Source: Harmonia axyridis (taxonomy: Eukaryota > Arthropoda > Insecta > Coleoptera > Coccinellidae). Taken from it: a stretch of DNA of 64,000 nt. The number at the start of each line of letters is the position of its first letter. Position 1 is the first letter of the stretch. Made by a program: the position numbers and the translations under genes. Under the pieces are notes generated by a model. It worked only from the letters and a program-made list of their open reading frames with translations. It was not told the origin of the DNA and did not search any database. This document shows positions 34,698 through 45,060 of this stretch, one piece after another. The stretch is taken from positions 37,404,812 through 37,468,811 of the forward strand of contig NC_059502.1 in the NCBI RefSeq assembly GCF_914767665.1, given 5' to 3'.

Positions 34698-36198
34698 CCT
34701 CCCCTTCTTGGAAAAAGGTATCACCTTGCTGAGGTGTAGCTTTTAAAGATACATTTTTTCTGAAATATCTACAAGCAAAAGCAATAACAATAATAATTAT
34801 AAGTATTGTCGAAATAAATGCAAATGTTATTCCAATAGGTTGAAGATTCCACTGCTCTAATTCTTCTAAAACGATGTCTGGAATATCTTCATTCTTGATA
34901 AGTTCTTCTTGAGAATCATTCTTGATAAAATGGGTCTGCTTGGGTAGAATAATATATTTTTCTTCATTTACGATGGTTAGAGGAAAAATTTCTTTTTGTG
35001 AATTACTTATAGTACATTTAGAATGCAACAGGGCCATTGGCGGAATAAAATAATGTTTGATTTGGTGAGGGCATTTCTCTATGACTTTTCTATTGTCTAG
35101 AGATAAAATATTTCCATCTTCTAATAATTTCAAATCTGAATAGGGAACTGATGTTGTTCTGGTACAATTTTCTTTATGGGTTTTCAAAACGTTGATGAGG
35201 CATCTTGGAGGTTTCTTCATGGATTCTTGATTACATAGGAAGTCCTTTTCAACTGGATGACATTCACTTGTCGACCATTGTAATATTTCTTCTTGAGATA
35301 GCAAATAGGAATCGGTGTAAGGAAGGGTTTCATTATTTTGTGATAGGAAGTAAAACTTATACAACTCGTATTCCTTTTCATAAATAGTTGGAATCGATAT
35401 TAAGAACAATAACATCTTGTTTTTGAAAATAACTTTCGTATAACAAAGTTGATAATAATCCTTCAAATGATGAACAGGGATTATCGTAACATTTTTGATT
35501 AATTCAGAAAATTGATTGTAAGGCAGAATAGATTCGTGTAAAAGATGTAATCTAGCAAAACTGACTGCCGTTTGAATTTCATCAATAGTATTTTTAATAT
35601 CTTTAATTTGAAATGTCAGAAGATGCATTTGTTCGACTTCTTGGAGTGCAGGTACAATTTGTAATAATTTCAAATTTTCAGTTATTTTTTGAAATTTATC
35701 GTAATATTTGTTCTTTAAGTCATTAACTACAGTAGCAATATTCTTTTGATTCCTCATGAGTATTTTCTCATTTTTCTTTATACCATCAAAATAATTCTTA
35801 AATAATTCCTCATCATCTGAATCTAAAGTTCCGAATAAAATCTTTGATATTTTTCCACCGAGATTAATAAGTCCTCTTTTTGTTTTTATATTTTCATTTA
35901 ATAATTCTTCAAGGGCCTTGATATTCAATTCATTGGAATGTCGTAAATATTTAAAATTCGCTGTTTGTGCAAAACCTAGTGGTTCTTTTCTAATATTCTC
36001 AATTTCTTTCTGATATTCGCTAATTACTTTTTCAATCTTACTTAAATCAATATGATATATTAATTGCAAATTTCTATTTGTAATAAATGCTCTTCCAAGT
36101 TGTATAGGTAAAATATTGTTTTCAATAGGAATAATTTCTAAGGTAAATGATTCTATGATAATCTCAAGTAGTGTGAGTGTCACGATGAAATAATTCAT
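34672..36198 (-). CDS. Envelope fusion (F-like) protein of the errantivirus-like element
   Basis: About 508 residues from the first ATG (36198); the open frame begins two codons earlier at a TTG. An N-terminal hydrophobic signal segment, a KTKR basic cleavage site followed by a Gly/Leu-rich fusion-peptide-like region and an LFGTLD block near residue 120, a coiled-coil region, several Cys, and one membrane helix near the C-terminus (IGITFAFISTILIIIIVIAF) match the F-type envelope of insect errantiviruses and baculoviruses. The acceptor TTTTTATTTCAG lies just before the start, as expected for a spliced env mRNA. The frame is intact. The last codons overlap the 3' LTR, which starts on this strand at 34697. 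Confidence 0.85.
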   Translation of the reverse strand: MNYFIVTLTLLEIIIESFTLEIIPIENNILPIQLGRAFITNRNLQLIYHIDLSKIEKVISEYQKEIENIRKEPLGFAQTANFKYLRHSNELNIKALEELLNENIKTKRGLINLGGKISKILFGTLDSDDEELFKNYFDGIKKNEKILMRNQKNIATVVNDLKNKYYDKFQKITENLKLLQIVPALQEVEQMHLLTFQIKDIKNTIDEIQTAVSFARLHLLHESILPYNQFSELIKNVTIIPVHHLKDYYQLCYTKVIFKNKMLLFLISIPTIYEKEYELYKFYFLSQNNETLPYTDSYLLSQEEILQWSTSECHPVEKDFLCNQESMKKPPRCLINVLKTHKENCTRTTSVPYSDLKLLEDGNILSLDNRKVIEKCPHQIKHYFIPPMALLHSKCTISNSQKEIFPLTIVNEEKYIILPKQTHFIKNDSQEELIKNEDIPDIVLEELEQWNLQPIGITFAFISTILIIIIVIAFACRYFRKNVSLKATPQQGDTFFQEGEELHNTTPF

Positions 36199-36224
36199 TT
36201 TCAATCTGAAATAAAAATTAAAAT

Positions 36225-38534
36225 TTACTTTTTCCGTTGTTTCAGAATTTTTTTATGATAAATATGCTTATTTTTATCGTCTTGAATACGATGTGAATCA
36301 ATTTCTTTCGCATTTATCTTTTTGTATGCAGGATCAAGTTTTCTTGTGATTGGGGCTTTGATATAGGTCGGGTTTTTATTAAGAGGGTGATCTTCTTTCG
36401 CACGTCTCTTATAATTCGTTTTCTCTAATCGATTTAATTGTTTATCTCGTTGTTTTTCTATTTGTTTCGTGATGTCATTCAAATTTTCAATATAATTTTC
36501 TACGTAATTTTGAACTTGTTCGTTATGCGTACGTTCAATAGGTAATGAGTAATTTAAATCTGCCTTAATAATTTGCATGGGGGTCATTTCTAAACTTGAG
36601 TGATTTGAATTATTATAGCTTAATAAAGCTTGAGCTAATTTATTTTGAAAAGTACTGTTTTTACCTTCAATAGTTCGTAATTGTTCTATAAGTGTTGAAT
36701 GAAATCGTTCCACTAAAGCATTCGAATTTGGGTTGTAATTTGTAATGTAATGAATTTCGATTTTATGCACTTTACAAAGATCTTGTACAACATTATTTTT
36801 AAATTCAATACCGTTGTCACATGTTATTCTATTAGGTATACCATAATGGCTGAAATAAATTATTAATTTATCTACAATTTCTAATCCGCTCTTTTGAAGT
36901 AATGGATAACATTGTCCAAATCTAGAAAATGAATCTATTATACTTAAACAGTATGTTTGACCAAATCGTATTGTATCGCAATAAAGATGAGAAAAGGGTT
37001 TAGAACCAACAGGATTAGGTTTATATTGTAATTGAATTGGAGTTCTTTCATATTTGCTTTTCTGGCAATATTCACAGGAATTTATATAATTTTGAACATC
37101 TTTATTCATATTCGGCCAATAAAATTTCCGTTTCAAACTAATAAGATTTTCTCTTAATCCTCGATGTATCGTTTTGGTTTCATGATACTGAGTGATTCTA
37201 AGCTGTCTTTCATCTATATCTTCCACATCTTCTAACAGAATTCTTGAAATTTTTAAATCAAAACTCTTGTAATCAAATTTCTCTTGCAAGATTCGTATAA
37301 GCGGTTTTTCTAATTCTGGTGATTTAAAAAATAATGTATAGGAACTTTTTGGTCTAATATATTCTTTAATAAATTTATATAAATCGCTTTCAATTGAATT
37401 TATGGAAACAATTAATCTGAGTTTTTCTCCGAATAGTTTAATTTTTATAACATTATAATTAGATGCAGTTTTGAATATTATTTGTAAATTAGATGAGTTA
37501 ATACTTCTTTCTGTATAAGGTATTTCGAAAATTGGATTTTCAATATTGCTATGTATAGTTATATTGTCATGAATAATAACATTTTGAGTTTCGAAGTCAA
37601 TTATATCATCTTCAATTTCATTAGTAAATTCATCATTATCATTATTTTCGTATTCACTCGCATTTAATAATTCTAAGCATTCATCAAGTTCTTCGTCAGT
37701 AACTTGATTAATCACTGAAACTAAATCATCTTCAATACCATTTAAATCTTCAATACCATTAAAATCATTCATTTGGGAATTCAATGTTTCAATTTGATTT
37801 ATTTCATCATTAGATTCTAAAATAAGTCTACTCAATGGGTAAGCACATTCTTTATTAGTTGAGAAAAATTGGGAATTGCATACTTGCTTTCTTCTGAATA
37901 TAGGATCAAGGTTGCGAATAATCGGTGCTTTGATAACAGTTGGATTTGTATTACAATAGGAGTAATTGAACGGTTCGTGACCTACGTAACTTGATTGAAA
38001 TTGTATGGGAGGTCGTTTAAATTTGCTTTTTCGACAAATATCATGGGAAAACTTATGGGAATTCATATCATTCGAAAATTCTTCATTTATTTTCGTCCTT
38101 AAGTATTTTCGTTTTGGATCACTAGAAATATCCGTATAATTATGATGATTTACATCTTCTATCGATTTATGAATCAAAAAATTATCATCTTTTTGTTCAA
38201 TAGTGTTTAATAATTCAGAGGGTTTATCTGATTTTTCTTCCGTGACTTTATTATTTTCAATTTCATTGGTTTCGCTTTTATTGGTATCATTAGTTATACC
38301 GCATTTGGAAAATACGTATTCAGTGTTATTCATTTCTATAGATTTCGACAATTGACTATTTATTTCCGGTTTTGGATTATTACTGTCAATAGTTTTTTCA
38401 TTTAATTTTCTAAAATCACTTGCAATACGCAGTTTCTGTTTTTGTGATAAATCTTTCTTTTTAGTTTCTAGATGATTAAGGTCTACTGGTAATTTAATAG
38501 GATTTTGATTTGTATTATCTAGGGTATGCTTCAT
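36225..38534 (-). CDS. Pol-derived ORF with integrase but no protease, RT or RNase H (769 aa)
   Basis: Residues 36-49 keep the start of an RT (RIASDFRKLNEKTI); the RT palm and its catalytic motif are absent. Residues about 165-212 are a rearranged second copy of sequence from the integrase zinc region and the pol C-terminus (CRKSKFKRPPIQF... and NPTVIKAPIIRNLDP, compare CQKSKYERTPIQL at 490 and NPTYIKAPITRKLDP at 721). Residues 231-238 (AYPLSRL) resemble the end of RNase H. An acidic linker follows (250-320). The integrase is complete: H451/H457, C487, C490, and D520, D573, E609 with 35 residues between the last two. The ORF starts with ATGA overlapping the gag stop. A single unbroken frame after such a rearrangement is unusual. 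Confidence 0.85.
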   Translation of the reverse strand: MKHTLDNTNQNPIKLPVDLNHLETKKKDLSQKQKLRIASDFRKLNEKTIDSNNPKPEINSQLSKSIEMNNTEYVFSKCGITNDTNKSETNEIENNKVTEEKSDKPSELLNTIEQKDDNFLIHKSIEDVNHHNYTDISSDPKRKYLRTKINEEFSNDMNSHKFSHDICRKSKFKRPPIQFQSSYVGHEPFNYSYCNTNPTVIKAPIIRNLDPIFRRKQVCNSQFFSTNKECAYPLSRLILESNDEINQIETLNSQMNDFNGIEDLNGIEDDLVSVINQVTDEELDECLELLNASEYENNDNDEFTNEIEDDIIDFETQNVIIHDNITIHSNIENPIFEIPYTERSINSSNLQIIFKTASNYNVIKIKLFGEKLRLIVSINSIESDLYKFIKEYIRPKSSYTLFFKSPELEKPLIRILQEKFDYKSFDLKISRILLEDVEDIDERQLRITQYHETKTIHRGLRENLISLKRKFYWPNMNKDVQNYINSCEYCQKSKYERTPIQLQYKPNPVGSKPFSHLYCDTIRFGQTYCLSIIDSFSRFGQCYPLLQKSGLEIVDKLIIYFSHYGIPNRITCDNGIEFKNNVVQDLCKVHKIEIHYITNYNPNSNALVERFHSTLIEQLRTIEGKNSTFQNKLAQALLSYNNSNHSSLEMTPMQIIKADLNYSLPIERTHNEQVQNYVENYIENLNDITKQIEKQRDKQLNRLEKTNYKRRAKEDHPLNKNPTYIKAPITRKLDPAYKKINAKEIDSHRIQDDKNKHIYHKKILKQRKK

Positions 38535-39685
38535 GTCAATTCGTTTTCTAAAGTAGGGTCCCGAAAATTTTGTTTGGAAGTCGAAGGTTTTGAATAAAAA
38601 TCTCTATCATGATTATTATAATTAAATCTATCAAAGGATTCATTATTAGGATTTGATCCTATTTGAGTTAATTCTTCAAAAGTAAAATGTGGTTCATTAG
38701 AAACGCGTTCATTAAAAAATTTCTTTTGGGGATTCGTTGGGAATTGCGTCGAATAATTTGGACGTTTTTGGGGGTAAACTCTTGTTTGTACTGACATTTT
38801 TTCTGGTGGTGTATTAATTCTTTGGTTGGGATTTGGTTTGAAAACATTAGTATTAGTATTAGTATGTCCAAAAACTTGTTTGTTTGAGGGATAGTATCTA
38901 TTCACAGGTCTTTGATTAAACTGAATAGGTTGTGAGGGGAAATTTGAATTTGAATTCGAATTATAATTATTATTCGATCTAAAATGATAATTATTAGGAA
39001 TATAATTTGATCTATAATTATTTGTTCTCGTATTGGGATTATTTCTGAAATTATTTTTTTCAGGGCGTGTTTGAAATTTTTGTCTTCTGCTTTTATCGAG
39101 TAAATCATATTGAGCTAAATTCGATATATAATCTTTAACTGCATTTACTGTTCCGTCAAAATTCAAAGCATTATTTGTTATTAAATAAGTCCTCAATTCT
39201 ATTGGGGCATTTGATATAAGAACTGTTTTACAAATCTTTAAAATATTAGTTTTATATAATTGTTTTTCTGGATCTGGCATGGGATCCGCGTCAATTCTAT
39301 AATTTATTCTTATCTTTAAGGAAATTATCTTATCAATAAAATCTATTATATCTTCATTATGTGATTTATTCAAAAATTGTAATTTGTGTATCAATACATC
39401 TAAATTGATTTGATCGCCAAATTTAATCTGTAAGAATCTCTTTAGAGAATTCCAATCATCAGGAATATCGGAAGTTGCTACCTCAGCTAACGCTCTTCCT
39501 ACTAATTTACTTTTAACAACTGATAAACAATAACTTTTTACTATATTTTGTTCATTTGTGAACATCCTTAAATATTCTTCTGTACTTTTTATAAAAGAAT
39601 GTAATTCATTCTCCACTCCTGAAAATCTTGGCAAAAGCATCCCGAACTTTTCCGGTAATGTTAAGTTTATATTTTCTAATGCCAT
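38531..39685 (-). CDS. Gag protein of the errantivirus-like element (384 aa)
   Basis: ATG at 39685. The N-terminal two thirds are a helical capsid-like region (LPRFSGVENELHSFIKSTEE, WNSLKRFLQIKFGDQINLDV) that fits errantivirus Gag. The C-terminal third is a basic Asn/Arg/Tyr-rich tail without CCHC knuckles, probably the nucleic-acid-binding part. The stop overlaps the pol ATG by ATGA, which would suit reinitiation or a -1 frameshift. Confidence 0.82.
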   Translation of the reverse strand: MALENINLTLPEKFGMLLPRFSGVENELHSFIKSTEEYLRMFTNEQNIVKSYCLSVVKSKLVGRALAEVATSDIPDDWNSLKRFLQIKFGDQINLDVLIHKLQFLNKSHNEDIIDFIDKIISLKIRINYRIDADPMPDPEKQLYKTNILKICKTVLISNAPIELRTYLITNNALNFDGTVNAVKDYISNLAQYDLLDKSRRQKFQTRPEKNNFRNNPNTRTNNYRSNYIPNNYHFRSNNNYNSNSNSNFPSQPIQFNQRPVNRYYPSNKQVFGHTNTNTNVFKPNPNQRINTPPEKMSVQTRVYPQKRPNYSTQFPTNPQKKFFNERVSNEPHFTFEELTQIGSNPNNESFDRFNYNNHDRDFYSKPSTSKQNFRDPTLENELT

Positions 39686-40151
39686 TTTTACCGTTTGCGC
39701 TTTACGGCCTTTAAAATGTTTTATTGAAGTAATCTTGAATTAAAATTGGTAATCGGTTTTTTAAATGAGTAACCTAGAAAAAACTCTTATGTCGGTTTTT
39801 TAAAGAAACCTAGGAAAAACTGTTCTACAAGTTTTACACTCAAAACTTTGGGAAAAGGTTGACTATTTTTGGGCCAGAATAGGTAAACTGGGAGTCAATT
39901 AGAAAGGATTGCTAACCTTTTTTGTTTCGTATTCCTTGTAGTGAAGTCGTCTTGGGCGCTACTCCAAAGATCAGGGCTTCTTGGCTTCCTTCTCAGGGTT
40001 GCTTCTCACCTTAACAGTTGAAACTGATAGTCGAAAGAAAGTTTTTGTTTTGTCACTTCTACGACCGGCACAATATTTCAGATAATACGTCGCGTTTTTC
40101 TCGTCGCGCTATTATTTCCGAAATATTTAAAGAGATCCCATCCTCGTCGCC
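39686..40151 (-). other. Leader between the 5' LTR and gag
   Basis: About 466 bp, AT-rich, with the primer-site candidate GGCGACGAGGATGGG at its LTR end. Two copies of GGTTTTTTAAA...CCTAG...AAAAACT occur near 39750-39830. Confidence 0.6.
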
Positions 40152-40620
40152 AATTATGTTTTTGAGATGGAAAACCTTGTTTTTAAAAAAACTTTATTTA
40201 CAAGAAAAAGACGAAAGGTACAATCAAAACTATCTGTCATGAACTGATCTATTATTGACTGATCTATTATTGACTGATCTATTATTGACTGATCTATTAT
40301 TGACTGATCTATTATTGACTGATCTATTATTGACTGGTTATTGACTGGTTAAAAAACAATGCATCTGAGAATTTATAACATTACTTATCTCTAATGCAAA
40401 ATGTGGCGTGATCCTAAGCGTCACACAAAGAATAGCTAAAATAGCAAAATTACATTGTAAGAACAAAGGATGTATTATAGTTACAATAGGCATTCATTCC
40501 ACCCACATTATCCCGTGTTTGAGATTGATGAGTTAACAATATTCTATCATGAAATATAAAGTAATAAATGAAGATTCGAAAATAGGTCGTATGATCAGAA
40601 TGGGGTCGTATTATGTAATT
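40152..40620 (-). repeat. 5' LTR of the errantivirus-like element (469 bp)
   Basis: Identical framework to 34278-34697 with an expanded 15-bp minisatellite (six units). It is followed by ATATATATAT outside the element. Confidence 0.92.
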
Positions 40621-40630
40621 ATATATATAT

Positions 40631-42070
40631 CTTATTTTCTCAAATAAAAGTACCTGTTATAAATGTAAACTTTTTCTATATTCTCTTATAATAAATGGTT
40701 CTACTCTCAATGTCAAATATTATCCTTTGATATTTTTTTTCGTTATCTCGAATAATTCATTGCCGATTCAATATATTTACCACGCCATAGCAGTCTCGAT
40801 ATCAGAACCACTGCGTAATAGTGCGAAGGAGATAGCATTATCTCTCTCTCTGCGCCTTAGATTTGCCATTTTATTTGGCGGCGACTGTATCTATTTATCG
40901 AAATTATAAAATATCAGTATCAGATCTCTCCTTTTCATTGCAATTCTCGATTATATGATAAATTCTTTGATAGCGAAGAATGCATTTTGTCATTGGAAAA
41001 CATCACCCGCTATTGTGATATTTCACCCTTTCGCTGGCGCTGCAGCCCTGACGCGACCAGGGGCGGATACAGGATTTCTTCAAGGTAAAACGCACAGTGC
41101 AAAATTTCTTCAAGCGGGGTGCGCAGTACCAAATTCACATGTTCTTTCCATTTTTCGACATGCATCATCGCTCAAGGGGGAAGGGGGCGCGTATAGGGAA
41201 TTGTATAGAGTGAAACATACGAAATTAATGCGGATCCCACAGCAGCAGGATTGCACTGATTCAATTGTTAGGTATTATTATTATTATAACACCGAAAGGT
41301 ATATTAAAGGTATATTGGGCTTTAGATTATATATAAAGATAATAATAATATTTGAGGTTAGAATTAAGAATCTGTATTTGCACATTCGCATTTGTGCATT
41401 TGTGTTTTATAATCCTTATTTAATTTGAAGATTATTCGAAAGTGACTGAATCCGATAAGTACTTTCCTATATATTATTTATTGTTTTAGTTGGGTTGGAA
41501 TATTAGGTCGTTTCAATTTTTTTACAATTTAATCTCATTCAAGATATTTTTTGTTTCTCACTTGAGACTCATTTTTCGGGATTGAACGATAATAATCGAA
41601 AGGAAATTGACCATCCGACAACAATTAATTTGTAGGTAATATACCATGACGAAGATTTTTCAAAATTACCAAATATAGCATCAATTTTTGGAACACTTGA
41701 GTATAATCATCTTCAATAAAGAAGCTTAGTTATTACATAAACTGCTACCATTACAGTTACAATTGTTTGCCTCAAATGTATCAAAACCTATTGCAGGAAT
41801 TCAATAAAAAATGATAGTTTGTGTTGGTTTGCACTTATTTCGATAAAAAAAGAATTGTTTTGTTCGCTGCAGAACGCTTATGATTTAATAGATCAAATTA
41901 TCAATAAGTTCTTTCCTTGAAAAATCGGCGTATTATTTTCATTTCATAAGACTTTAAATTAATTGTTCATGAAATTTCTTAAGGGTGCATTCAAAATTAG
42001 TTTGTTGCCTAACCGTAATCAAACCTCACGAGCCGCAGAAGGGAGATAGGTCTGCAGTTTTCAACTCTTC
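40631..42070. other. Intergenic stretch
   Basis: No gene recognised. CAGGGGCGGATACAGG at about 41061 is like a hAT-type terminal repeat, without a visible partner. Confidence 0.4.
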
Positions 42071-42079
42071 TGGTATCTA

Positions 42080-42300
42080 AATTTTGGTTATGTATATTTA
42101 TTATGGTACATGTCTTCCAATATGCTGTTATTCAAACAATACTCTTGAATTTCTATCAATTGCTTGTGTGTATTTTGATTCAGGGCTTTGATAATGCTCC
42201 ATAGGATGTTGTCGACTCCATCAGGTGTGCTGTTTGTAGCTTCATGAACGATTTGATAGTAATCTTCCTCCTTGATTTTTTGGCAAGTCGTTTTCGAGCC
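42080..42300 (-). pseudogene. LINE reverse transcriptase remnant
   Basis: The minus strand reads EEDYYQIVHEATNSTPDGVD, then NILWSIIKALNQ: the RT entry region (TPDGVDNIL corresponds to GPDGI-x-N) and the helix after it. Only this short block is readable. Confidence 0.6.
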
Positions 42301-43210
42301 AAGCCAAGTTTAGTTGCGCCCTCTCCCTGGGGTTTGGCGTTTCGTCCCTAGATCGCTGGTGGACTCGTCAGTTGGGTTTCCAGCGATCTCTGCCCAAGGC
42401 ACAACTTCTCACATGTAACGAAGTGAAATTCGTTACTAGAATCAGCCGGTATAATTTGCCCCAGGTTTAAAATTCCATCATTATTCCACCAATCATATGA
42501 GTAGGTTAAAATAAAATTTTAATCGAAAGCAGTCAAGGTATTTTCCGTCCAGTTCAGGAAAATTAATTTGGAATAATTTCTGATTTATTTATTTCATGAA
42601 AATATAAATTTAAAATATCAGCCTATGTATAAAAACTTCCGAGCGACAACGCGATAGACGTTATCTCTTCAATATGTTCTTTTTTTTACATGTTGTCGTT
42701 TGTTCTTCATATAGGAACACCGCCGATATTGAGACTCAAAATTTTCCCCTTCCAACCGACATTACAAGTGAGGAATTTCGGAAAAGGAGGATGATTCTTG
42801 TCGGTGTCGTCGAAGTAGAAAGATATTTTTCCAATTAGTCCCGCCGGTGTCTTCGAAGCATAAAGATATTTTCCTATTTTACTCCTGTCTGTGTCTTCGA
42901 GCTAGATATTTACTGATAGTTATTGAGCGGATTGTTTTGTGGTTTTCCTGGAGTAATATTTTAGAGTTGAATTTTTAGTTTACAATTTTCTTTTTGAACG
43001 TTGGACGTTTTAGTGCAGTATTTTATATTCGTGAATTTGACACTTAGCTCGTATACGAAAAGAATTTGAGTTCGTGTGGTGAAGTGAGAAGTTCTTAGTA
43101 TTGGTAAGACCCGTTTGATTCCTGTCTGTTTTACCGGTGACTTTCCTGTGTTCTATCGCTACTTTCCGAGTGTGATTCATTTGTAATTTATTTTATTTCT
43201 TCGATCTCTC
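42301..43210. other. Intergenic stretch upstream of the 220-bp repeats
   Basis: A GC-richer patch at 42310-42440. Two or three loose copies of a GTCGGTGTCGTCGAAG-like block occur at 42800-42905. No coding region is supported. It may be the untranslated part of an unclassified element that includes the 220-bp repeats. Confidence 0.4.
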
Positions 43211-44090
43211 TTTCTCAAGTGGAGTTTGTCTGTCCGGTTCCTTATTGCGAGCAACTCTTATTTGGAACTACCAGGCAAAACTCCTTAGCTTTGGGAGGGG
43301 GGTCGCTAAATTCCGATCTCCGGATCAAAGCAGCCCTTTCGGATACTTACCCTGTCCGGTTTGACTCTAGTCGTGAATTGGTGGATGCGCCGACGAATAC
43401 CCTGCTTGAAATTTATTTCTTAGATCCGTCTTTCTCAGGTGGAGTTTGTCTGTCCGATTCTTTATTGTGAGCATCTCTCATTTGGGACCACCAGACAGAA
43501 CTCCTTATCTTGTGGCGAGGGGTTGCTTATTTCCAATTCACGGATCAGCGTTGTCATTTCGGTGAGTCATCCTGTCCGGTCTGATTTAGGATTCAGTTCG
43601 GTGGATGCGCCGGCTAATACTCTGATTGAGATCTGTTTCTAAGATCCAACTTTCTCAAGTGGAATCTGTGTGTTGGGACCCGTATTGCGAGCAACTCTCA
43701 TTTGGGACCACCAGACAGAATTCCTCATCTTGTGGAGAGGGGTCGCTTATTTTCGATTCACTGATCACCGTAGTCATTTCGGTGAGTCACCCTGCCCAGT
43801 CTGACTTGAGATTTATTTTGGTGGATGCGCCAACGAATACCCTGATTGGGATTTATTTCTTAGATCCAACTTTCTCAAGTAGAGTCTGTGTGTCGGGTCC
43901 CTTATTGCGAGCAACTTTTATTTGAGATCACCAGGCAGAACTCTCTATCTTGGGGAGAGGGGTCGTTTTTTTATCTCCGGATCACAGTCGCATTATCGAC
44001 AGAGTATTTTGCCCTAATTCCCTTGGTATCCCTTTTGGTGGATGCGCCGATACAAGACCTGATTCGAATCTATTGTGCAGGCTTGTTTTC
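43211..44090. repeat. 220-bp tandem repeat, four copies
   Basis: TTTCTCAAGTGGAG-type starts lie at 43211, 43431, 43651 and 43871, exactly 220 bp apart. Each unit holds TATTGCGAGCAACTC, CACCAGACAGAACTCC, GAGGGGTCGCT and GGTGGATGCGCC. As 220 is not a multiple of three, the similar short ORFs in successive units are in different frames and are not evidence of one protein. Confidence 0.93.
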
Positions 44091-44099
44091 TCGAATGAA

Positions 44100-45060
44100 A
44101 AGGTAGCAAACCAGACCGTACGGAACATAGGATAGGTTGTCATATCTGACTTATTAGACTGGATTTCACATGCCAATCTGCATGCTTTCCACGCTTGTCC
44201 GCACTTAACCGTTTTTATCATTGCTCAATTTGCCTGCTCACTGCTTACTCATTTCTGCTGATTGATATACGCCACCTGCTCATCTCGCTTAGTTCTCGTT
44301 CCGTACCGTGTTGCATTGTAAATATTTGCTTTTGGTGTTTAGCAGCCTTTTGCATATTGTATATATAGGATAGTATTGTATATAATTTGGTGTTGTTCAT
44401 AAGGGAACGAATAGTGTTAAATATAGTGTGTTTCGTCAGAGTGTCTTTCATTCGTCTCATAGACATTTACTGCCATTTAGTAAAAGAAATCAGCACTGAT
44501 CAATCGCTCTTACCTTAGATTGAATCGAACCCTTCTCCGTTCTCCCTTCTCTGTTTAAAAGCTACCCAGGGTCGATAATAGTGAGCGACGTAAGGAATTG
44601 CGACCTATCGCGATTGGCGCTTGAGGTAATATAGAAGGAAGAAAGTAATATAATCAACAATCCGAAGAAAGTCACCGTCACACACACCATCTTGGAGAAG
44701 TGACTGTGTTGCAATGCGACGACCCCTTTAAATCCGTATTGTGGCGCATGCAGCCATAGCGCCCTCTGTGAGCAGACACAGTCACTACAATTTCAATTGT
44801 TTCATTTTATGTGTTTCTGGCATTATTATATAATATATTACCTACGAGAGTGCTTCTGGAATTCTGCAGAAGACTTCGAGGTGAGTGTTTTAGTGCAAAT
44901 CTCTTTTTCTATTCAATTTTTTTTGAATCATTGATTCCATTTTTTCTCTCCACTTAAGAGTTACCGTAACACATAAATTCAAAAAATCTCGAATAACTCT
45001 TGAATTATTGAATTTAGGAGCATTATCATGTTTGGACATTACCCTTATTTTTCTCCGTAA
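44100..45060. other. Intergenic stretch with an 11-bp inverted repeat
   Basis: AGTGACTGTGT (44699-44709) and its inverse (44776-44786) enclose about 66 bp that include TGGCGCATGCAGCCATAGCG. It could be a tiny MITE or chance. No gene seen. Confidence 0.35.

Larger units (their letters stand above)
34278..40620 (-). mobile_element. Errantivirus-like LTR element (gag, RT-less pol, env)
   Basis: LTRs at 34278-34697 and 40152-40620 start AATTATG and end TAATT, and are flanked by TA-rich DNA, as expected for gypsy-type errantiviruses that target TATA-like sites. A purine tract (AAGAAGGGGAGG) precedes the 3' LTR. GGCGACGAGGATGGG next to the 5' LTR is the candidate primer site. The minus strand carries gag, a pol frame without protease or RT, and an env frame behind a splice acceptor. 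All three frames are open. The LTRs are nearly identical apart from a minisatellite, so the insertion is young. It is an endogenous, replication-incomplete copy as it stands. Confidence 0.9.

Noticed and set aside
36225..38534. Pol ORF as a domesticated host integrase gene
   Set aside because: It lies between nearly identical LTRs with gag and env in the expected order, so it belongs to a young element and there is no sign of host recruitment.
41055..41080. hAT-type terminal repeat CAGGGGCGGATACAGG
   Set aside because: No matching inverted end or 8-bp duplication could be found, so no element was called.
43219..43925. Family of related small proteins (EFVCP...FGTTRQNS...)
   Set aside because: The similarity follows from a 220-bp DNA repeat whose length is not a multiple of three; stops occur in each unit.
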